Shown here one piece after another: positions 25,581 to 34,050 of a stretch of 64,000 bases of DNA. Both the position numbers and the translations under genes were made by a program. Source of the DNA: Desulfosporosinus cupriresistens (lineage in GTDB: Bacteria > Bacillota > Desulfitobacteriia > Desulfitobacteriales > Desulfitobacteriaceae); contig NZ_MASS01000010.1 of the NCBI RefSeq assembly GCF_001707885.1, forward strand, positions 1 through 64,000, read 5' to 3'. Each line of letters starts with the position of its first letter. Positions within the stretch are counted from its first letter, which is position 1. Under the pieces are notes generated by a model, which worked only from the letters and a program-made list of their open reading frames with translations, did no database searches and was not told where the DNA came from.

Positions 25581-26780
25581 ATGGTTTATATCCTTTGGTT
25601 ATTTGTGATGGCCTTAGCAGGAACAGCCTTGGCTAAAAAAATGAAGTTTCCCTATCCAATTGCACTGGTTCTGCTAGGAACCAGTGTTGGGACTTTTTCC
25701 ATATTTAATGAACTCAAACTTCATTTCATGGATGAGGATGTATTTCGCAATATTGTCATAGACATCTTCTTGCCAGCTCTCATCGGCGAAGCATCCCTCA
25801 AGCTTTCGTTTCGAAAAATAAGAGCAAACTCTCGCGCTATTTTGTCCTTAGCTATAGGTGGAACTTTAATTTCGTACCTTACCACTGGGTTATTAATCGC
25901 TTATCTCCTGCACTGGCCTTTACAAGTAGCTTTGGTGTTCGGTGCATTGATGTCGGCGACTGATCCTGTTAGTATCGTCTCAATTTTTAAAAGCCTCGGG
26001 GTAAACAAAGATCTTGAGATTACTATGGAAGGTGAGAGCCTTGCTAATGACGGCGTTGCCATTGTTTTATTTAAGCTAACTGTCTTTTCGTATGCCATGA
26101 TCACTTCTTCTGGATGGATGGGAATCGGGTTTGGGATATTTGAGTTTCTCAAAGTATCTTTAGGTGGAGCATTAGTTGGAAGTGTTTTTGGGTTTATCGC
26201 TTCGAGAGTAGTAAGTCACTTTGATGACTATCCTCTGGAAAATAGTTTTTCAATTGCATTATTCTATGGTACATACTTTTTATCTGAATCACTTCATTTT
26301 TCAGGAGTGATTGCTATTGTTGCAGCAGGATTAGTATTGGGTAATTACGGAAGAAGCATTGGAATGAGTGAAAAGACCCAACAGAGCATAGAAGTTTTTT
26401 GGGATACAATAGCGTTTATAGGGAACTCCCTGATTTTTTATTTAGTAGGGCTGGAGATTCAACAGATCAGTATTAGTCAATATTGGGGCTATATTATAAT
26501 TGCTATCGGGGTAGCGATTATATCCCGGAGTATCGCAGTATATCTCTCGACCATGGGAACTACGTTGCCGACTAGTTGGAAACATATCCTTAACTGGGGA
26601 GGGCTAAAGGGATCTCTATCCATTGCCCTTGCCATGAGTCTACCATCAAACTTCCCGCAACGAGAGGCTATTGTAGGCTTGATCTTCGGAGTAGTGTTTT
26701 TCTCTCTTGTTGGACAAGGACTTACAATTGGGCCACTTATCAAACGCATGCCGAATGTTGGTATTCAAAAGGTCAAGTAA
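25581..26780 (+). CDS. CPA1-family sodium/proton antiporter
   Basis: A 399-residue membrane protein with about 12 helices. It carries the CPA1 ion-binding signature SATDPVSIVSIFKSLGV (near residue 127) and GESLANDGVAIVLF (near residue 151), plus the conserved GGLKGSLSIALA segment near residue 340. It lacks the long cytoplasmic tail of some NhaP-type proteins. ATG follows GAGAGG. Likely role is sodium or potassium extrusion and pH control. It follows a c-di-AMP-controlled gene but has its own upstream region, with no riboswitch of its own seen. Confidence 0.85.
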   Translation: MVYILWLFVMALAGTALAKKMKFPYPIALVLLGTSVGTFSIFNELKLHFMDEDVFRNIVIDIFLPALIGEASLKLSFRKIRANSRAILSLAIGGTLISYLTTGLLIAYLLHWPLQVALVFGALMSATDPVSIVSIFKSLGVNKDLEITMEGESLANDGVAIVLFKLTVFSYAMITSSGWMGIGFGIFEFLKVSLGGALVGSVFGFIASRVVSHFDDYPLENSFSIALFYGTYFLSESLHFSGVIAIVAAGLVLGNYGRSIGMSEKTQQSIEVFWDTIAFIGNSLIFYLVGLEIQQISISQYWGYIIIAIGVAIISRSIAVYLSTMGTTLPTSWKHILNWGGLKGSLSIALAMSLPSNFPQREAIVGLIFGVVFFSLVGQGLTIGPLIKRMPNVGIQKVK

Positions 26781-26792
26781 TAGCGTATAATT

Positions 26793-26824
26793 AAAACAAG
26801 GTAGCCATGTCGACTACCTTGTTA
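26793..26824 (+). terminator. terminator of the antiporter gene
   Basis: AACAAGGTAG / CTACCTTGTT stem with a nine-base loop. The T-run is poor, but DUF1540 converges on the other side. Confidence 0.55.
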
Positions 26825-26829
26825 CTCGC

Positions 26830-26988
26830 CTATTTATTTTCGAATGTTGTACAGGCTGTGCCATCGCTTGTATTGGCAATACCATCACCCATTGCATTCA
26901 CTTCTAAAGCTTCTGCATGGCAAGACTGGTTTTTGTTATAAGAACAGTTCTCGACACCACATTTAACCTTCATACTTGGTGATTCCAT
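26830..26988 (-). CDS. DUF1540-family protein
   Basis: A 52-residue cysteine-bearing protein. The pattern CGVENCSYNKNQSCHAE, then a Gly/Asp-rich part and ACTTF at the end, matches DUF1540, a small Cys-rich domain of clostridia that probably binds metal. Four cysteines are conserved in spacing. ATG follows a GGGGG stretch; a second ATG five codons in is possible. It is too short for most gene callers. Confidence 0.75.
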   Translation of the reverse strand: MESPSMKVKCGVENCSYNKNQSCHAEALEVNAMGDGIANTSDGTACTTFENK

Positions 26989-27075
26989 ACTTTTCGCCCC
27001 CTTTCACTATGTATTATGTCCCTTACTAAATACATATATCACGAACCGGCGGCTTCCAATTGTTGGGTCCAGGTT

Positions 27076-27369
27076 TTATTCTACCGTAAAACGCACTTCA
27101 ACTTCATTCTTGGCTTCAATTATAAAGGACACATTTTCCTCAATCGGTTTATAATTGACGGCGATAATATCGTTCAAATTAATCCAAAACACTTTCATAT
27201 CAGCGCCCCATAAAGAAACCTTATCATCTGCTACATCAATATATTCTATAACTCCAAAATCCATAGAGCATTCTACAACACAATTAACTTCTATGCATTT
27301 CAAGTTTTTGCCCATGAATTTCTCGTTGAGAAATTTCACAAATTCGATTTTCGCTGTTAAGGTTAACAT
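27076..27369 (-). CDS. hypothetical protein
   Basis: A 97-residue beta-rich soluble protein; residues about 20-50 hold three cysteines (KCIEVNCVVECSMD). ATG follows AGGAGAG. It is divergently transcribed from a second unknown gene across a short control region with two facing TATAAT elements. Not recognised. Confidence 0.6.
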   Translation of the reverse strand: MLTLTAKIEFVKFLNEKFMGKNLKCIEVNCVVECSMDFGVIEYIDVADDKVSLWGADMKVFWINLNDIIAVNYKPIEENVSFIIEAKNEVEVRFTVE

Positions 27370-27407
27370 TAATATTCTCTCCTGTCATTCTAATTCTAAG
27401 ATGTTTT

Positions 27408-27457
27408 ATTATAACATACATGACGACACTGTGATTATACATGATGTCGTGTATAAT
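27408..27457. promoter_or_regulatory. divergent promoter with repeated operator-like motif
   Basis: TATAAT on the minus strand at 27408-27413 and on the plus strand at 27452-27457. Between them ATACATGACGACAC and ATACATGATGTCGTG repeat the same word. A shared regulator for the two flanking genes is plausible. Confidence 0.4.
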
Positions 27458-27550
27458 TGTATCAAGTGAAAATTTGATAGGAACTAAAATGCATAAGTAA
27501 GCTAGAGGCTAGCCGAAGCCCTGGTACCGACAATGAAGGAGGAATCCCTA

Positions 27551-27883
27551 ATGCAGTGTACTCTCGAACAACAAGAACGAGTAAACCAAATGAAAGCCAA
27601 GGCTCAAGCAAACATGAAGCAAATTATGGACTTTGTGCTCAGTTATCCTAAAGTATGGTTTTTCATAGTCACAGACGATAACCTTCGTGTATCAATTGAA
27701 AATGTTTCTGTTAAGCCCAATGGTCTTAGGGCAGTTATTTTTACAGATACCTTTAATGCTGAACTTAAGCTACACAAATTAGAATTGAATCAAGAGGAAC
27801 TTGATTCAGATACGCACAGTTTAAGCTTCATTGATGCATATACAAAAAAATCCATTGGTTCATTAACTGGATTCTTAAAATGA
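27551..27883 (+). CDS. hypothetical protein
   Basis: A 110-residue soluble protein with an N-terminal helix rich in Gln, Lys and Met (about 1-30) and a beta-rich remainder (VWFFIVTDDNLRVSIENV). ATG is set by AAGGAGG seven bases before it. An in-frame ATG at 27533 overlaps that site. Not recognised. It may be regulated with the divergent gene. Confidence 0.6.
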   Translation: MQCTLEQQERVNQMKAKAQANMKQIMDFVLSYPKVWFFIVTDDNLRVSIENVSVKPNGLRAVIFTDTFNAELKLHKLELNQEELDSDTHSLSFIDAYTKKSIGSLTGFLK

Positions 27884-27960
27884 GAATAAAATGATTTTAT
27901 TCTCCTCTTGCAGGGTTTTCAAATTCTCTCTCGAATCTCTATTTTTAGAGGTGATATAAT

Positions 27961-28170
27961 TTGAATAATCAATATCTTGTAATTCCGATTTCGGATGAAA
28001 AGCGTCAACGCCTTAACTATGTGTGTAATATATTAGATATTACAATCGAAAAATTCTTTGACACCGCACTGCTTGAAGCACAAATGGAAATAATCAGCAT
28101 GGAAGCATTTAAGCCTGGCGGCGCTTTTTGGAACGGTGGAGAACAAACGTTTAAGCAAGACGTCGATTAA
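27961..28170 (+). CDS. small hypothetical protein
   Basis: A 69-residue protein. The segment KRQRLNYVCNILDITIEKFFD looks like a short helix pair and may be a ribbon-helix-helix-type DNA-binding fold, which I cannot prove. TTG start behind AGAGGTGAT. It is followed by a good terminator. Confidence 0.55.
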   Translation: MNNQYLVIPISDEKRQRLNYVCNILDITIEKFFDTALLEAQMEIISMEAFKPGGAFWNGGEQTFKQDVD

Positions 28171-28179
28171 GAAATTCAT

Positions 28180-28220
28180 AGTTCAAGATGATCATTTCTG
28201 TGAATCTTGGACTTTTTCTT
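28180..28220 (+). terminator. terminator
   Basis: AGTTCAAGA / TCTTGGACT stem followed by TTTTCTTT. Confidence 0.7.
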
Positions 28221-28298
28221 TCCTTGTACGTTATGGTTTTGACAGTTCTTTGTACCCTTAAAGGCTTAAGCAATGGCAAGGTTAGACCATTTTTAACT

Positions 28299-28976
28299 TT
28301 ATCTCTTCTCAAAAGCCATTTCTAAAAAAGCCTTATTCGAGTTTTCCACATGTCTTTTAGCTGCGACATCAGCTCCGGAGCTATCATGGTTTCGTAGCGC
28401 CTCAATGATCGTTTTATGCTCCTCCCAAGCTTCTTCAGGCCGACCAGGCTTGGAATAAGCAACTTGAGTGAATTTAGTAATATATTCCCTCAGAGTATCA
28501 AGAAAATCATATAAACGTGGGCTTTCAGCAGCTCTATAGATTATCTCATGAAACTTATCGTTTAATTGGTTAGACTTTTTAAAGTTTCCTTTTCTATGTT
28601 CATCGAAAATCTGCATAGCTAGCAAATCTAAACGTTCTAACTCTCGGGGTTTAATCTTTGTGGCTGCAATATTGCAAATGAGTGCTTCCAACGATGTCCT
28701 AATGAGCAGTATCTCGACGATATCTGCCTTAGTAAAGCCGGAGACAACGACCCCTTTACGTGGGATATGAGTTACCAATCTCTCCAATTCGAGCTTACGA
28801 ATCGCTTCGCGTACTGGAGTCCTGCTAACCCCTAGTTGTTCTGCAATATTGCGTTCCACGAGTCTCTGCCCCGGTTCCAGTTTTTTGTCCAGAATAGCAT
28901 TTCTCAGTATCGAAAATACTGAATCTCGAATATGACCCATGTCATCAAACTTAATAGGTGAAAACTGATGTGTCAC
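28299..28976 (-). CDS. GntR-family regulator (FadR/FCD subfamily)
   Basis: A 225-residue repressor-type protein. The winged helix-turn-helix covers about residues 12-75 (LEPGQRLVERNIAEQLGVSR, TPVREAIRKLE). The all-helical FCD effector domain follows (about 85-215), with metal- or acid-binding residues seen in D-x3-H, H and H positions (NDKFHEII and AAKRHVE). GTG start is chosen because AAAGGAG lies eight bases upstream; the open frame further upstream has no ribosome binding site and does not match the family. Targets are unknown; no metabolic gene is adjacent. Confidence 0.85.
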   Translation of the reverse strand: MTHQFSPIKFDDMGHIRDSVFSILRNAILDKKLEPGQRLVERNIAEQLGVSRTPVREAIRKLELERLVTHIPRKGVVVSGFTKADIVEILLIRTSLEALICNIAATKIKPRELERLDLLAMQIFDEHRKGNFKKSNQLNDKFHEIIYRAAESPRLYDFLDTLREYITKFTQVAYSKPGRPEEAWEEHKTIIEALRNHDSSGADVAAKRHVENSNKAFLEMAFEKR

Positions 28977-29254
28977 TTTCTTGCTCCTTTTAAAACTCTT
29001 ATTGATATTAATCTCATCGCAATTATAATTCTTCAATGAGTTAAAGGCAAGAAAATATGGTATACCGTATTCCAAGAAATTGATAAGACCTCTAGGAATT
29101 ATAAACCATAGCAGCTTTTTATGTGTAGTTGAAAACCCTTTAAGCAAATAATGGCTACACGGCGCACTGAACAAAAGAAGGCACTCATTCTGATCAATGA
29201 GCACCTTCCAATTATATTGAAGTTCACACTGTATAGAGATTCTCAAACCGATTA

Positions 29255-29431
29255 CTACAAGGGTTTAAACATATTTTTGTTAGCTCCGCATAATGGACAT
29301 CTCCAAGTATCCGGCAACTCTTCAAAGGGGACATCTTTAGGTATTTTACTCTTCTTACAACCTTTATCAGAATTATAGATGTACCCACAATTCACCATTT
29401 GGCATTGCCACATCTTATGTTCTTCGCTCAT
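29255..29431 (-). CDS. rubredoxin-like protein with CX4C first knuckle
   Basis: A 58-residue iron protein. The second knuckle CPLCGA and core FEELPDTWRCP are normal rubredoxin. The first knuckle is CQMVNCGYIY, with four residues between cysteines instead of two. This variant appears in some clostridial rubredoxins. The four cysteines should still bind one iron. ATG follows AGGAGGTG. Role is one-electron transfer in the cytoplasm. It sits between a regulator and an iron-sulfur carrier. Confidence 0.85.
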   Translation of the reverse strand: MSEEHKMWQCQMVNCGYIYNSDKGCKKSKIPKDVPFEELPDTWRCPLCGANKNMFKPL

Positions 29432-29496
29432 CTCTATGCACCTCCTATTTAATTTTATCATTAATTAATAAAAACTTCAAATTGAAAATGAGTGAG

Positions 29497-29528
29497 ATTA
29501 AAAAGAGAGCTCGTCATCGAGCTCTCTT
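29497..29528 (-). terminator. terminator of the HesB/IscA gene
   Basis: AAAGAGAGCTCG / CGAGCTCTCTTT perfect stem with a four-base loop, T-run on the minus strand. Confidence 0.8.
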
Positions 29529-29539
29529 TCCCCTACTTA

Positions 29540-29881
29540 TTAGCAACCTCCACCACAACTTGAGCAGCAGCCATCGCCGCAACTTCCGCCATTATCGGCC
29601 TTTGGTGTACGTATTTCGAAACCACCACCATTTTCTGACTCAACATAGTCAATGACAGCGCCTTCTAAATAATTTGTTAGTTTTTTATCAATAATCACCG
29701 AAACACCATGTTCTTGATCAAGAATATCTTCATCTGTTTTTGACTCATCCAAAGTCATACCGAAATTTGGTCCACCGCAGCCAACCCCTGCGAGATAGAG
29801 ACGAAGCAATGCATCTTCTTTATTTTGAGCTTTAAGCACTTCTTTGATTTTTTGGGCTGCAAATTCTGTAATTTTGATCAT
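29540..29881 (-). CDS. HesB/IscA-type iron-sulfur carrier with Cys-rich tail
   Basis: A 113-residue A-type carrier domain (about residues 1-100). The first conserved Cys is in GVGCGGPNFGM. The C-terminal CxC-type end is expanded to GGSCGDGCCSSCGGGC with six cysteines, more than the usual two. These proteins hold or transfer iron-sulfur clusters. ATG is set by AAGGAGTG. The tail composition suggests extra metal or persulfide binding, which is inference. It stands near a class V desulfurase but is not in its operon. Confidence 0.8.
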   Translation of the reverse strand: MIKITEFAAQKIKEVLKAQNKEDALLRLYLAGVGCGGPNFGMTLDESKTDEDILDQEHGVSVIIDKKLTNYLEGAVIDYVESENGGGFEIRTPKADNGGSCGDGCCSSCGGGC

Positions 29882-30009
29882 TCTACTAATCACTCCTTTT
29901 CTTTGGGTATTGTTTAAGTTTAGTACACTTTTTTCCTTTTAGCAAGGCTATTAGCTGTTGCCTAGGAAATGATTAGGGTGCACAACTCGAGACAGTCTCT
30001 ATTCGACGC

Positions 30010-30267
30010 TTATCTGTCAAATAGCACCTCACTATATAATGAGCCTTGCGAATTTGCCAATGCCTGATAGACCGCTGACACAACGATGTTGCTTTCCTTC
30101 AAAAGGGCATTTGACGCAATATAGTCGACTACTCGGAGCGCGATGCCGCACCCGGCTTTGATGCTGGACGGCAATGGCATCACCCCTACGGAATGTCCTC
30201 CCTGCAACAGTGCCTTTTCGGCAAAAATGGCCTCATGTGTGTTGGCGAAAGTAAGAATATAAGACAC
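30010..30267 (-). CDS. DUF3343 protein, putative Se/S carrier
   Basis: An 85-residue protein with the DUF3343 layout: ILTFANTHEAIFAEKAL at the front, VMPLPSSIKAGCGIALRV in the middle with the key Cys in AGCGIAL. The family is found beside selD, yedF and desulfurases and is thought to carry selenium or sulfur. GTG start follows TAGGAGG. It lies ten bases after yedF, so it is in the same operon. Confidence 0.8.
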   Translation of the reverse strand: MSYILTFANTHEAIFAEKALLQGGHSVGVMPLPSSIKAGCGIALRVVDYIASNALLKESNIVVSAVYQALANSQGSLYSEVLFDR

Positions 30268-30277
30268 AAAAAGCCTC

Positions 30278-30877
30278 CTAAATATTGATAAGCCGCTTCG
30301 CACCAGCCATAGCTGTAACGATGCCATACATGTTAGCGATCTCACCGACTCCAAGCTTCTCCGTAATTTCGTAATAATTAGTGCAGGTGCCACAGGTCAG
30401 GATAACTGTTCCAGCTGCTTCCAGAGCACGCAGATCTTCTAAGCTGTTAGAATCACTACTGGTAAGTTGTGACCCCGAATTGAAGAACAAAACATGCGTG
30501 GGCGGCGGCACAAGCTCCTGCAGGGCATAGATAAAACCTTTGATCAGAATATGTCCAAGCTCCGGGCTGCCTTCCCCCATAGTATCCCGGCCGATAGCAA
30601 CGACCAACCCTGAACTATCCTCTGGCGTTTGACTTACTACAGCGCAGCCTCCGCCTGCAACGATTGTTACTTCGATAACACCGTTTTCTTTTTGCATATA
30701 TTCACTTTGATAACCCAGACCCGTTGCCATCTTTTGCAGATTTTGCCGTGAAATATCGCTGTCGACTAAGACAACGATAACCCCGCCTTCTTCCCCTAAG
30801 GCCTCGAGAGCCTTTTTGGCACGGATAACAGGTATGGGACAAGCAAGTCCAAGCGCATCAACTTGAGTCATATCCAT
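30278..30877 (-). CDS. yedF: YedF-type selenium metabolism protein
   Basis: A 199-residue two-domain protein. Residues about 1-75 are a TusA/SirA-like domain with the active CPIPV motif (DALGLACPIPVIRAKKAL). Residues about 90-195 are a DsrE/F-like domain with LTCGTC near the end. Together this is the YedF family linked to selenium use. It lies directly after selD (six-base gap) and before DUF3343. The TusA-like cysteine probably carries persulfide or selenopersulfide, known for TusA and inferred here. Confidence 0.85.
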   Translation of the reverse strand: MDMTQVDALGLACPIPVIRAKKALEALGEEGGVIVVLVDSDISRQNLQKMATGLGYQSEYMQKENGVIEVTIVAGGGCAVVSQTPEDSSGLVVAIGRDTMGEGSPELGHILIKGFIYALQELVPPPTHVLFFNSGSQLTSSDSNSLEDLRALEAAGTVILTCGTCTNYYEITEKLGVGEIANMYGIVTAMAGAKRLINI

Positions 30878-30883
30878 TCCTCC

Positions 30884-31906
30884 TTATCGTAATAAAATCG
30901 GTAAGTCTTGCGCTAAAAGCACTTCGCCAACTATTGCAGCCTGCGGTTCGACTTCCTGAATGGTAGTTAGCAGCTCTTGAGCATAAGCTTTGGGCACGCT
31001 AAGAAACAACCCACCGGATGTCTGTGGATCCAACATCAGTTCTTGCAAAGCAAAAGGAGTATCGCCAAACTCTACAAAGCCCTGCATATAATTGCGGTTG
31101 CGTTGTGCAGCTGCAGTCAAGAGATAATCCCCGGCATACGCATAAGCTTGCGAAATATACGGCAACTCGGAAGGATATAGGAGCAACGATGTAGTGTCTC
31201 CAGCCATTTCCCTGGCATGTGCCAAGAGCCCAAATCCTGTGATGTCAGTACAGGCACTGATAGGAAAGCTGTGCATTTTCTCCGCTGCGTATTTGTTAAG
31301 TCTCTGCATGGAAGACAGTGCCGCCTGCACTGCCTGTTCATCGGCCATTTCTCCACGCAACGCCGCCATAACAATGCCCACGCCAAGCGGTTTAGTGAGG
31401 ATCAGTTGATCCCCCGGTACCGGTGTATTGTTACGCCAAATCCGTTTGGGATCGAGGCGTCCAGTGACAGCCAACCCGTATTTCGTCTCTTTGTCATAGA
31501 TGGAATGTCCACCACAAAGTACTGCCCCCGCCTCTTGTATCTTTTCCGCGCCACCTGATAATATTTCGCCCAAGGCTTCCAATTCCATGTGCTCCGGATA
31601 ACAAACAAGATTCAAGGCGAAAAGCGGTGTACCACCCATAGCGTAGACATCGCTCAAGGCATTGGCAGCTGCGATGCGACCAAACAAGCGGGAATCATTC
31701 ACCATCGGCGAAAAGAAATCGACAGTAGAAACAATGGCAGTATCTGCATCAATTTGATAGACAGCAGCATCATCGGAGGCATCGAAGCCAACCAATAGCT
31801 TGGGATCGCTGAAAGCAGGTAGGACGGACAACACCTTGGATAATTCGCCTGGGCCAATCTTAGCTCCGCAGCCGCCCGACGTACAGTTTGACAATAAGCT
31901 TATCAT
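30884..31906 (-). CDS. selD: selenide, water dikinase (selenophosphate synthase)
   Basis: A 340-residue SelD that makes selenophosphate from selenide and ATP. The N-terminal catalytic loop is SGGCGAKIGP with Cys13 (no selenocysteine codon) and Lys16. Metal- and ATP-binding regions follow (DDAAVY, TVDFFSPMV, DVYAMGG, CGGHSI). ATG start is chosen by AAGGAAGTG. It leads the selD-yedF-DUF3343 operon and is divergent from the desulfurase gene. No selA, selB or selC is present in this window, so the product could serve selenoprotein synthesis elsewhere or a selenium cofactor. Confidence 0.92.
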   Translation of the reverse strand: MISLLSNCTSGGCGAKIGPGELSKVLSVLPAFSDPKLLVGFDASDDAAVYQIDADTAIVSTVDFFSPMVNDSRLFGRIAAANALSDVYAMGGTPLFALNLVCYPEHMELEALGEILSGGAEKIQEAGAVLCGGHSIYDKETKYGLAVTGRLDPKRIWRNNTPVPGDQLILTKPLGVGIVMAALRGEMADEQAVQAALSSMQRLNKYAAEKMHSFPISACTDITGFGLLAHAREMAGDTTSLLLYPSELPYISQAYAYAGDYLLTAAAQRNRNYMQGFVEFGDTPFALQELMLDPQTSGGLFLSVPKAYAQELLTTIQEVEPQAAIVGEVLLAQDLPILLR

Positions 31907-31991
31907 ACGAATCACTTCCTTAACCGAGGTATTTACATTATACTAAGTATTAAATATTACCACTGCCTACAGATTGGAGAAAAAAATTAAA

Positions 31992-33107
31992 ATGATTTAT
32001 TTGGATAACGCCGCTACAACCCTAAAAAAACCGCTTTGCGTCAAAGAAGCTGTTTTACAGGCCATGGATACGTTTGGCAACGCTTCACGTGGTGCGCATG
32101 CACCGGCCCTTGACGCCCTTCGAATGATGATGGAAGCGCGGATAGCATTGGCCTCGCTTTTCGGACTTAGTGGTGACCCTATGCGCGTTGTATTTACACC
32201 TAATGCCACTGCAGCTCTAAACATCGCCATTACCGGTATCAAGGGACATATCGTCACGACCGCTGCCGAGCACAACTCTGTACTGCGACCTATATATCGG
32301 CGGGAGAATTATACTATTGTTCCTTGTGACAATTTGGGATGCATTTCGATAGAGGCAATTTCCTCTGCCATCCGACCAGATACTGGTGCTGTGGTACTCG
32401 CCCATGCTTCCAATGTCACAGGCAACGTATTAGATATTCAGTCAATCGGTGAGTTATGTGTAGCGCGTGGTGTGCACTTTATTGTCGATGCCGCCCAAAG
32501 TGCTGGACTTTTGCCTATCAATATGAAAAACATCTCCGCGCTTTGTTTTACAGGCCATAAATCTCTCTTTGGGCCGCAAGGGACCGGCGGGCTTTGTTTA
32601 GGAGCTGATTATAGGCCCCTACCTATGTATGTGGGGGGAAGTGGCCATCATTCCTTTGACCACAAACATCCTCAGGAATTGCCTGATGCGTTGGAAGCTG
32701 GTACGCAAAATGCACACGGGATTGCCGGGCTGTTGGCCGGCGTCCAATATATACAATCCACTGGACTGTCAGCAATCCACAACCAGGCAGACACGTTAGG
32801 GCGCCTGTTTGCGCATTCGCTTGCCGATACTCCTGGCGTTACGCTATACGGTGATCTGGCTGCGCCGCTCCGTACCCCCATAGTCTCTCTCAATATTGAA
32901 GGATATGACTCCGCTCAAGCAGCCAGTCTACTTTTTGAGAAGTACGACATTGCCGTGCGCGCAGGGGCCCATTGTGCACCGTTAATGCATGATTCGCTCA
33001 GCTTATCCGGCTCTGTCCGATTTTCCTTCTCGCATCTAAACACACGAGAAGAGACGCAATTTGCTGTTGAAGCCGTGCGCGCTTTAGCTAGTGGTAATGG
33101 AGTGTAA
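31992..33107 (+). CDS. class V aminotransferase, cysteine desulfurase/selenocysteine lyase family
   Basis: A 371-residue PLP enzyme of the SufS-like group. It opens with MIYLDNAATT. PLP Lys190 is in FTGHKSLFGPQGTGG. Catalytic Cys328 is in RAGAHCAP. It releases sulfur or selenium from cysteine or selenocysteine as an enzyme-bound persulfide. The ATG start is favoured by alignment with the family; a TTG six codons earlier overlaps the GGAG. Divergent orientation next to selD suggests it feeds selenium to SelD. 33108-33309 holds an A/T-rich 12-base hairpin and no gene. Confidence 0.9.
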   Translation: MIYLDNAATTLKKPLCVKEAVLQAMDTFGNASRGAHAPALDALRMMMEARIALASLFGLSGDPMRVVFTPNATAALNIAITGIKGHIVTTAAEHNSVLRPIYRRENYTIVPCDNLGCISIEAISSAIRPDTGAVVLAHASNVTGNVLDIQSIGELCVARGVHFIVDAAQSAGLLPINMKNISALCFTGHKSLFGPQGTGGLCLGADYRPLPMYVGGSGHHSFDHKHPQELPDALEAGTQNAHGIAGLLAGVQYIQSTGLSAIHNQADTLGRLFAHSLADTPGVTLYGDLAAPLRTPIVSLNIEGYDSAQAASLLFEKYDIAVRAGAHCAPLMHDSLSLSGSVRFSFSHLNTREETQFAVEAVRALASGNGV

Positions 33108-33309
33108 AACAATTAGTATCTTACCATTTCTTATATAGTGTTTCAATTAACCAAAACACTATATATCCTCATTCGTTTCGGATTATGTATTTATTATAGA
33201 ATAAAGTATAGTCTTTTTAAAACTGGTAAGCTAGTCATTTTCAATGTTTTTCAGAATAAATTGTATATAATAGCAGTTGCTAATTGAAAGCAAGTGCTAT
33301 TATCAGTTT

Positions 33310-34050
33310 TTAGGCTAGTAATGCCGCGCCAAGAGCAGCTGTCATTTCAGGCTCTGGCGGAATCACGACTTTCTCTTTCAACTCCTGTTCGAGAAAACGG
33401 ACAAGGAGACTGTAATGTGCGCCTCCTCCAGTAAATATCAAACACTCTGGATGTCCAACGGATTCAACAAAATTAGCAAGTCGTTTTGCTGTACTATTGA
33501 AGAGACCTGCAATCACCTCAGGTTTAGGAGTTCCTTTAGCAAGCATGGTGATGACTTCAGATTCGGCAAAAACTGTACACATGGAATTAATAGGGATTGG
33601 CTTAGCTACTGCGGCTAAATCCAGCTCCTCGGAGGTTAGATCTAATCCCTTGAGGATAACATCTAAAAAACGCCCGGTTCCGGCAGCGCACTTATCATTC
33701 ATAATAAACTGTACAACTTTTCCAGCTGGATTTTTTTTAATTACCTTAGCATCTTGTCCCCCTAAGTCTAGAATATACATTTGCTCTGGAAAATACGCGT
33801 GACACCCCCGGCCTTGACAGGAGATTTCTGTAATCACTCGCCCCTCAGGAAAGTTTACTCGACCATAGCCAGTAACTACAAGTTTTTCCGGTTTTTCTCC
33901 ATGTTTTTCTACATAAGAATTTATAAGAGTTATCCCTGCTTGGACAGAGTCAAAACGAGAAGGTATGACTTGACTGTATACTCGCTCTCCGTTTTCAAGT
34001 ACAACTAACTTGGTATTAACCGAGCCTAGATCTAACCCAGCCTGCTTCAT
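33310..34050 (-). CDS. acyl-CoA dehydratase activase (YjiL/HgdC type)
   Basis: A 246-residue ASKHA-fold ATPase. The phosphate loop is GLDLGSVNTKLV at the start. Cys121 (NDKCAAGTGRFLD) and Cys158 (NSMCTVFAESEV) are the two ligands that each monomer supplies to the [4Fe-4S] cluster shared by the dimer. It injects an electron into its partner at the cost of ATP. The start overlaps the partner stop (ATGA), so the two are translationally coupled. Confidence 0.9.
   Translation of the reverse strand: MKQAGLDLGSVNTKLVVLENGERVYSQVIPSRFDSVQAGITLINSYVEKHGEKPEKLVVTGYGRVNFPEGRVITEISCQGRGCHAYFPEQMYILDLGGQDAKVIKKNPAGKVVQFIMNDKCAAGTGRFLDVILKGLDLTSEELDLAAVAKPIPINSMCTVFAESEVITMLAKGTPKPEVIAGLFNSTAKRLANFVESVGHPECLIFTGGGAHYSLLVRFLEQELKEKVVIPPEPEMTAALGAALLA

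Noticed and set aside
27155..27469. Plus-strand ORF opposite the 27.1 kb gene
   Set aside because: It is a shadow of a gene with a good ribosome binding site on the other strand.
30884..31906. Possible in-frame UGA selenocysteine codon in selD
   Set aside because: The catalytic position is a normal cysteine codon and no in-frame UGA is present.
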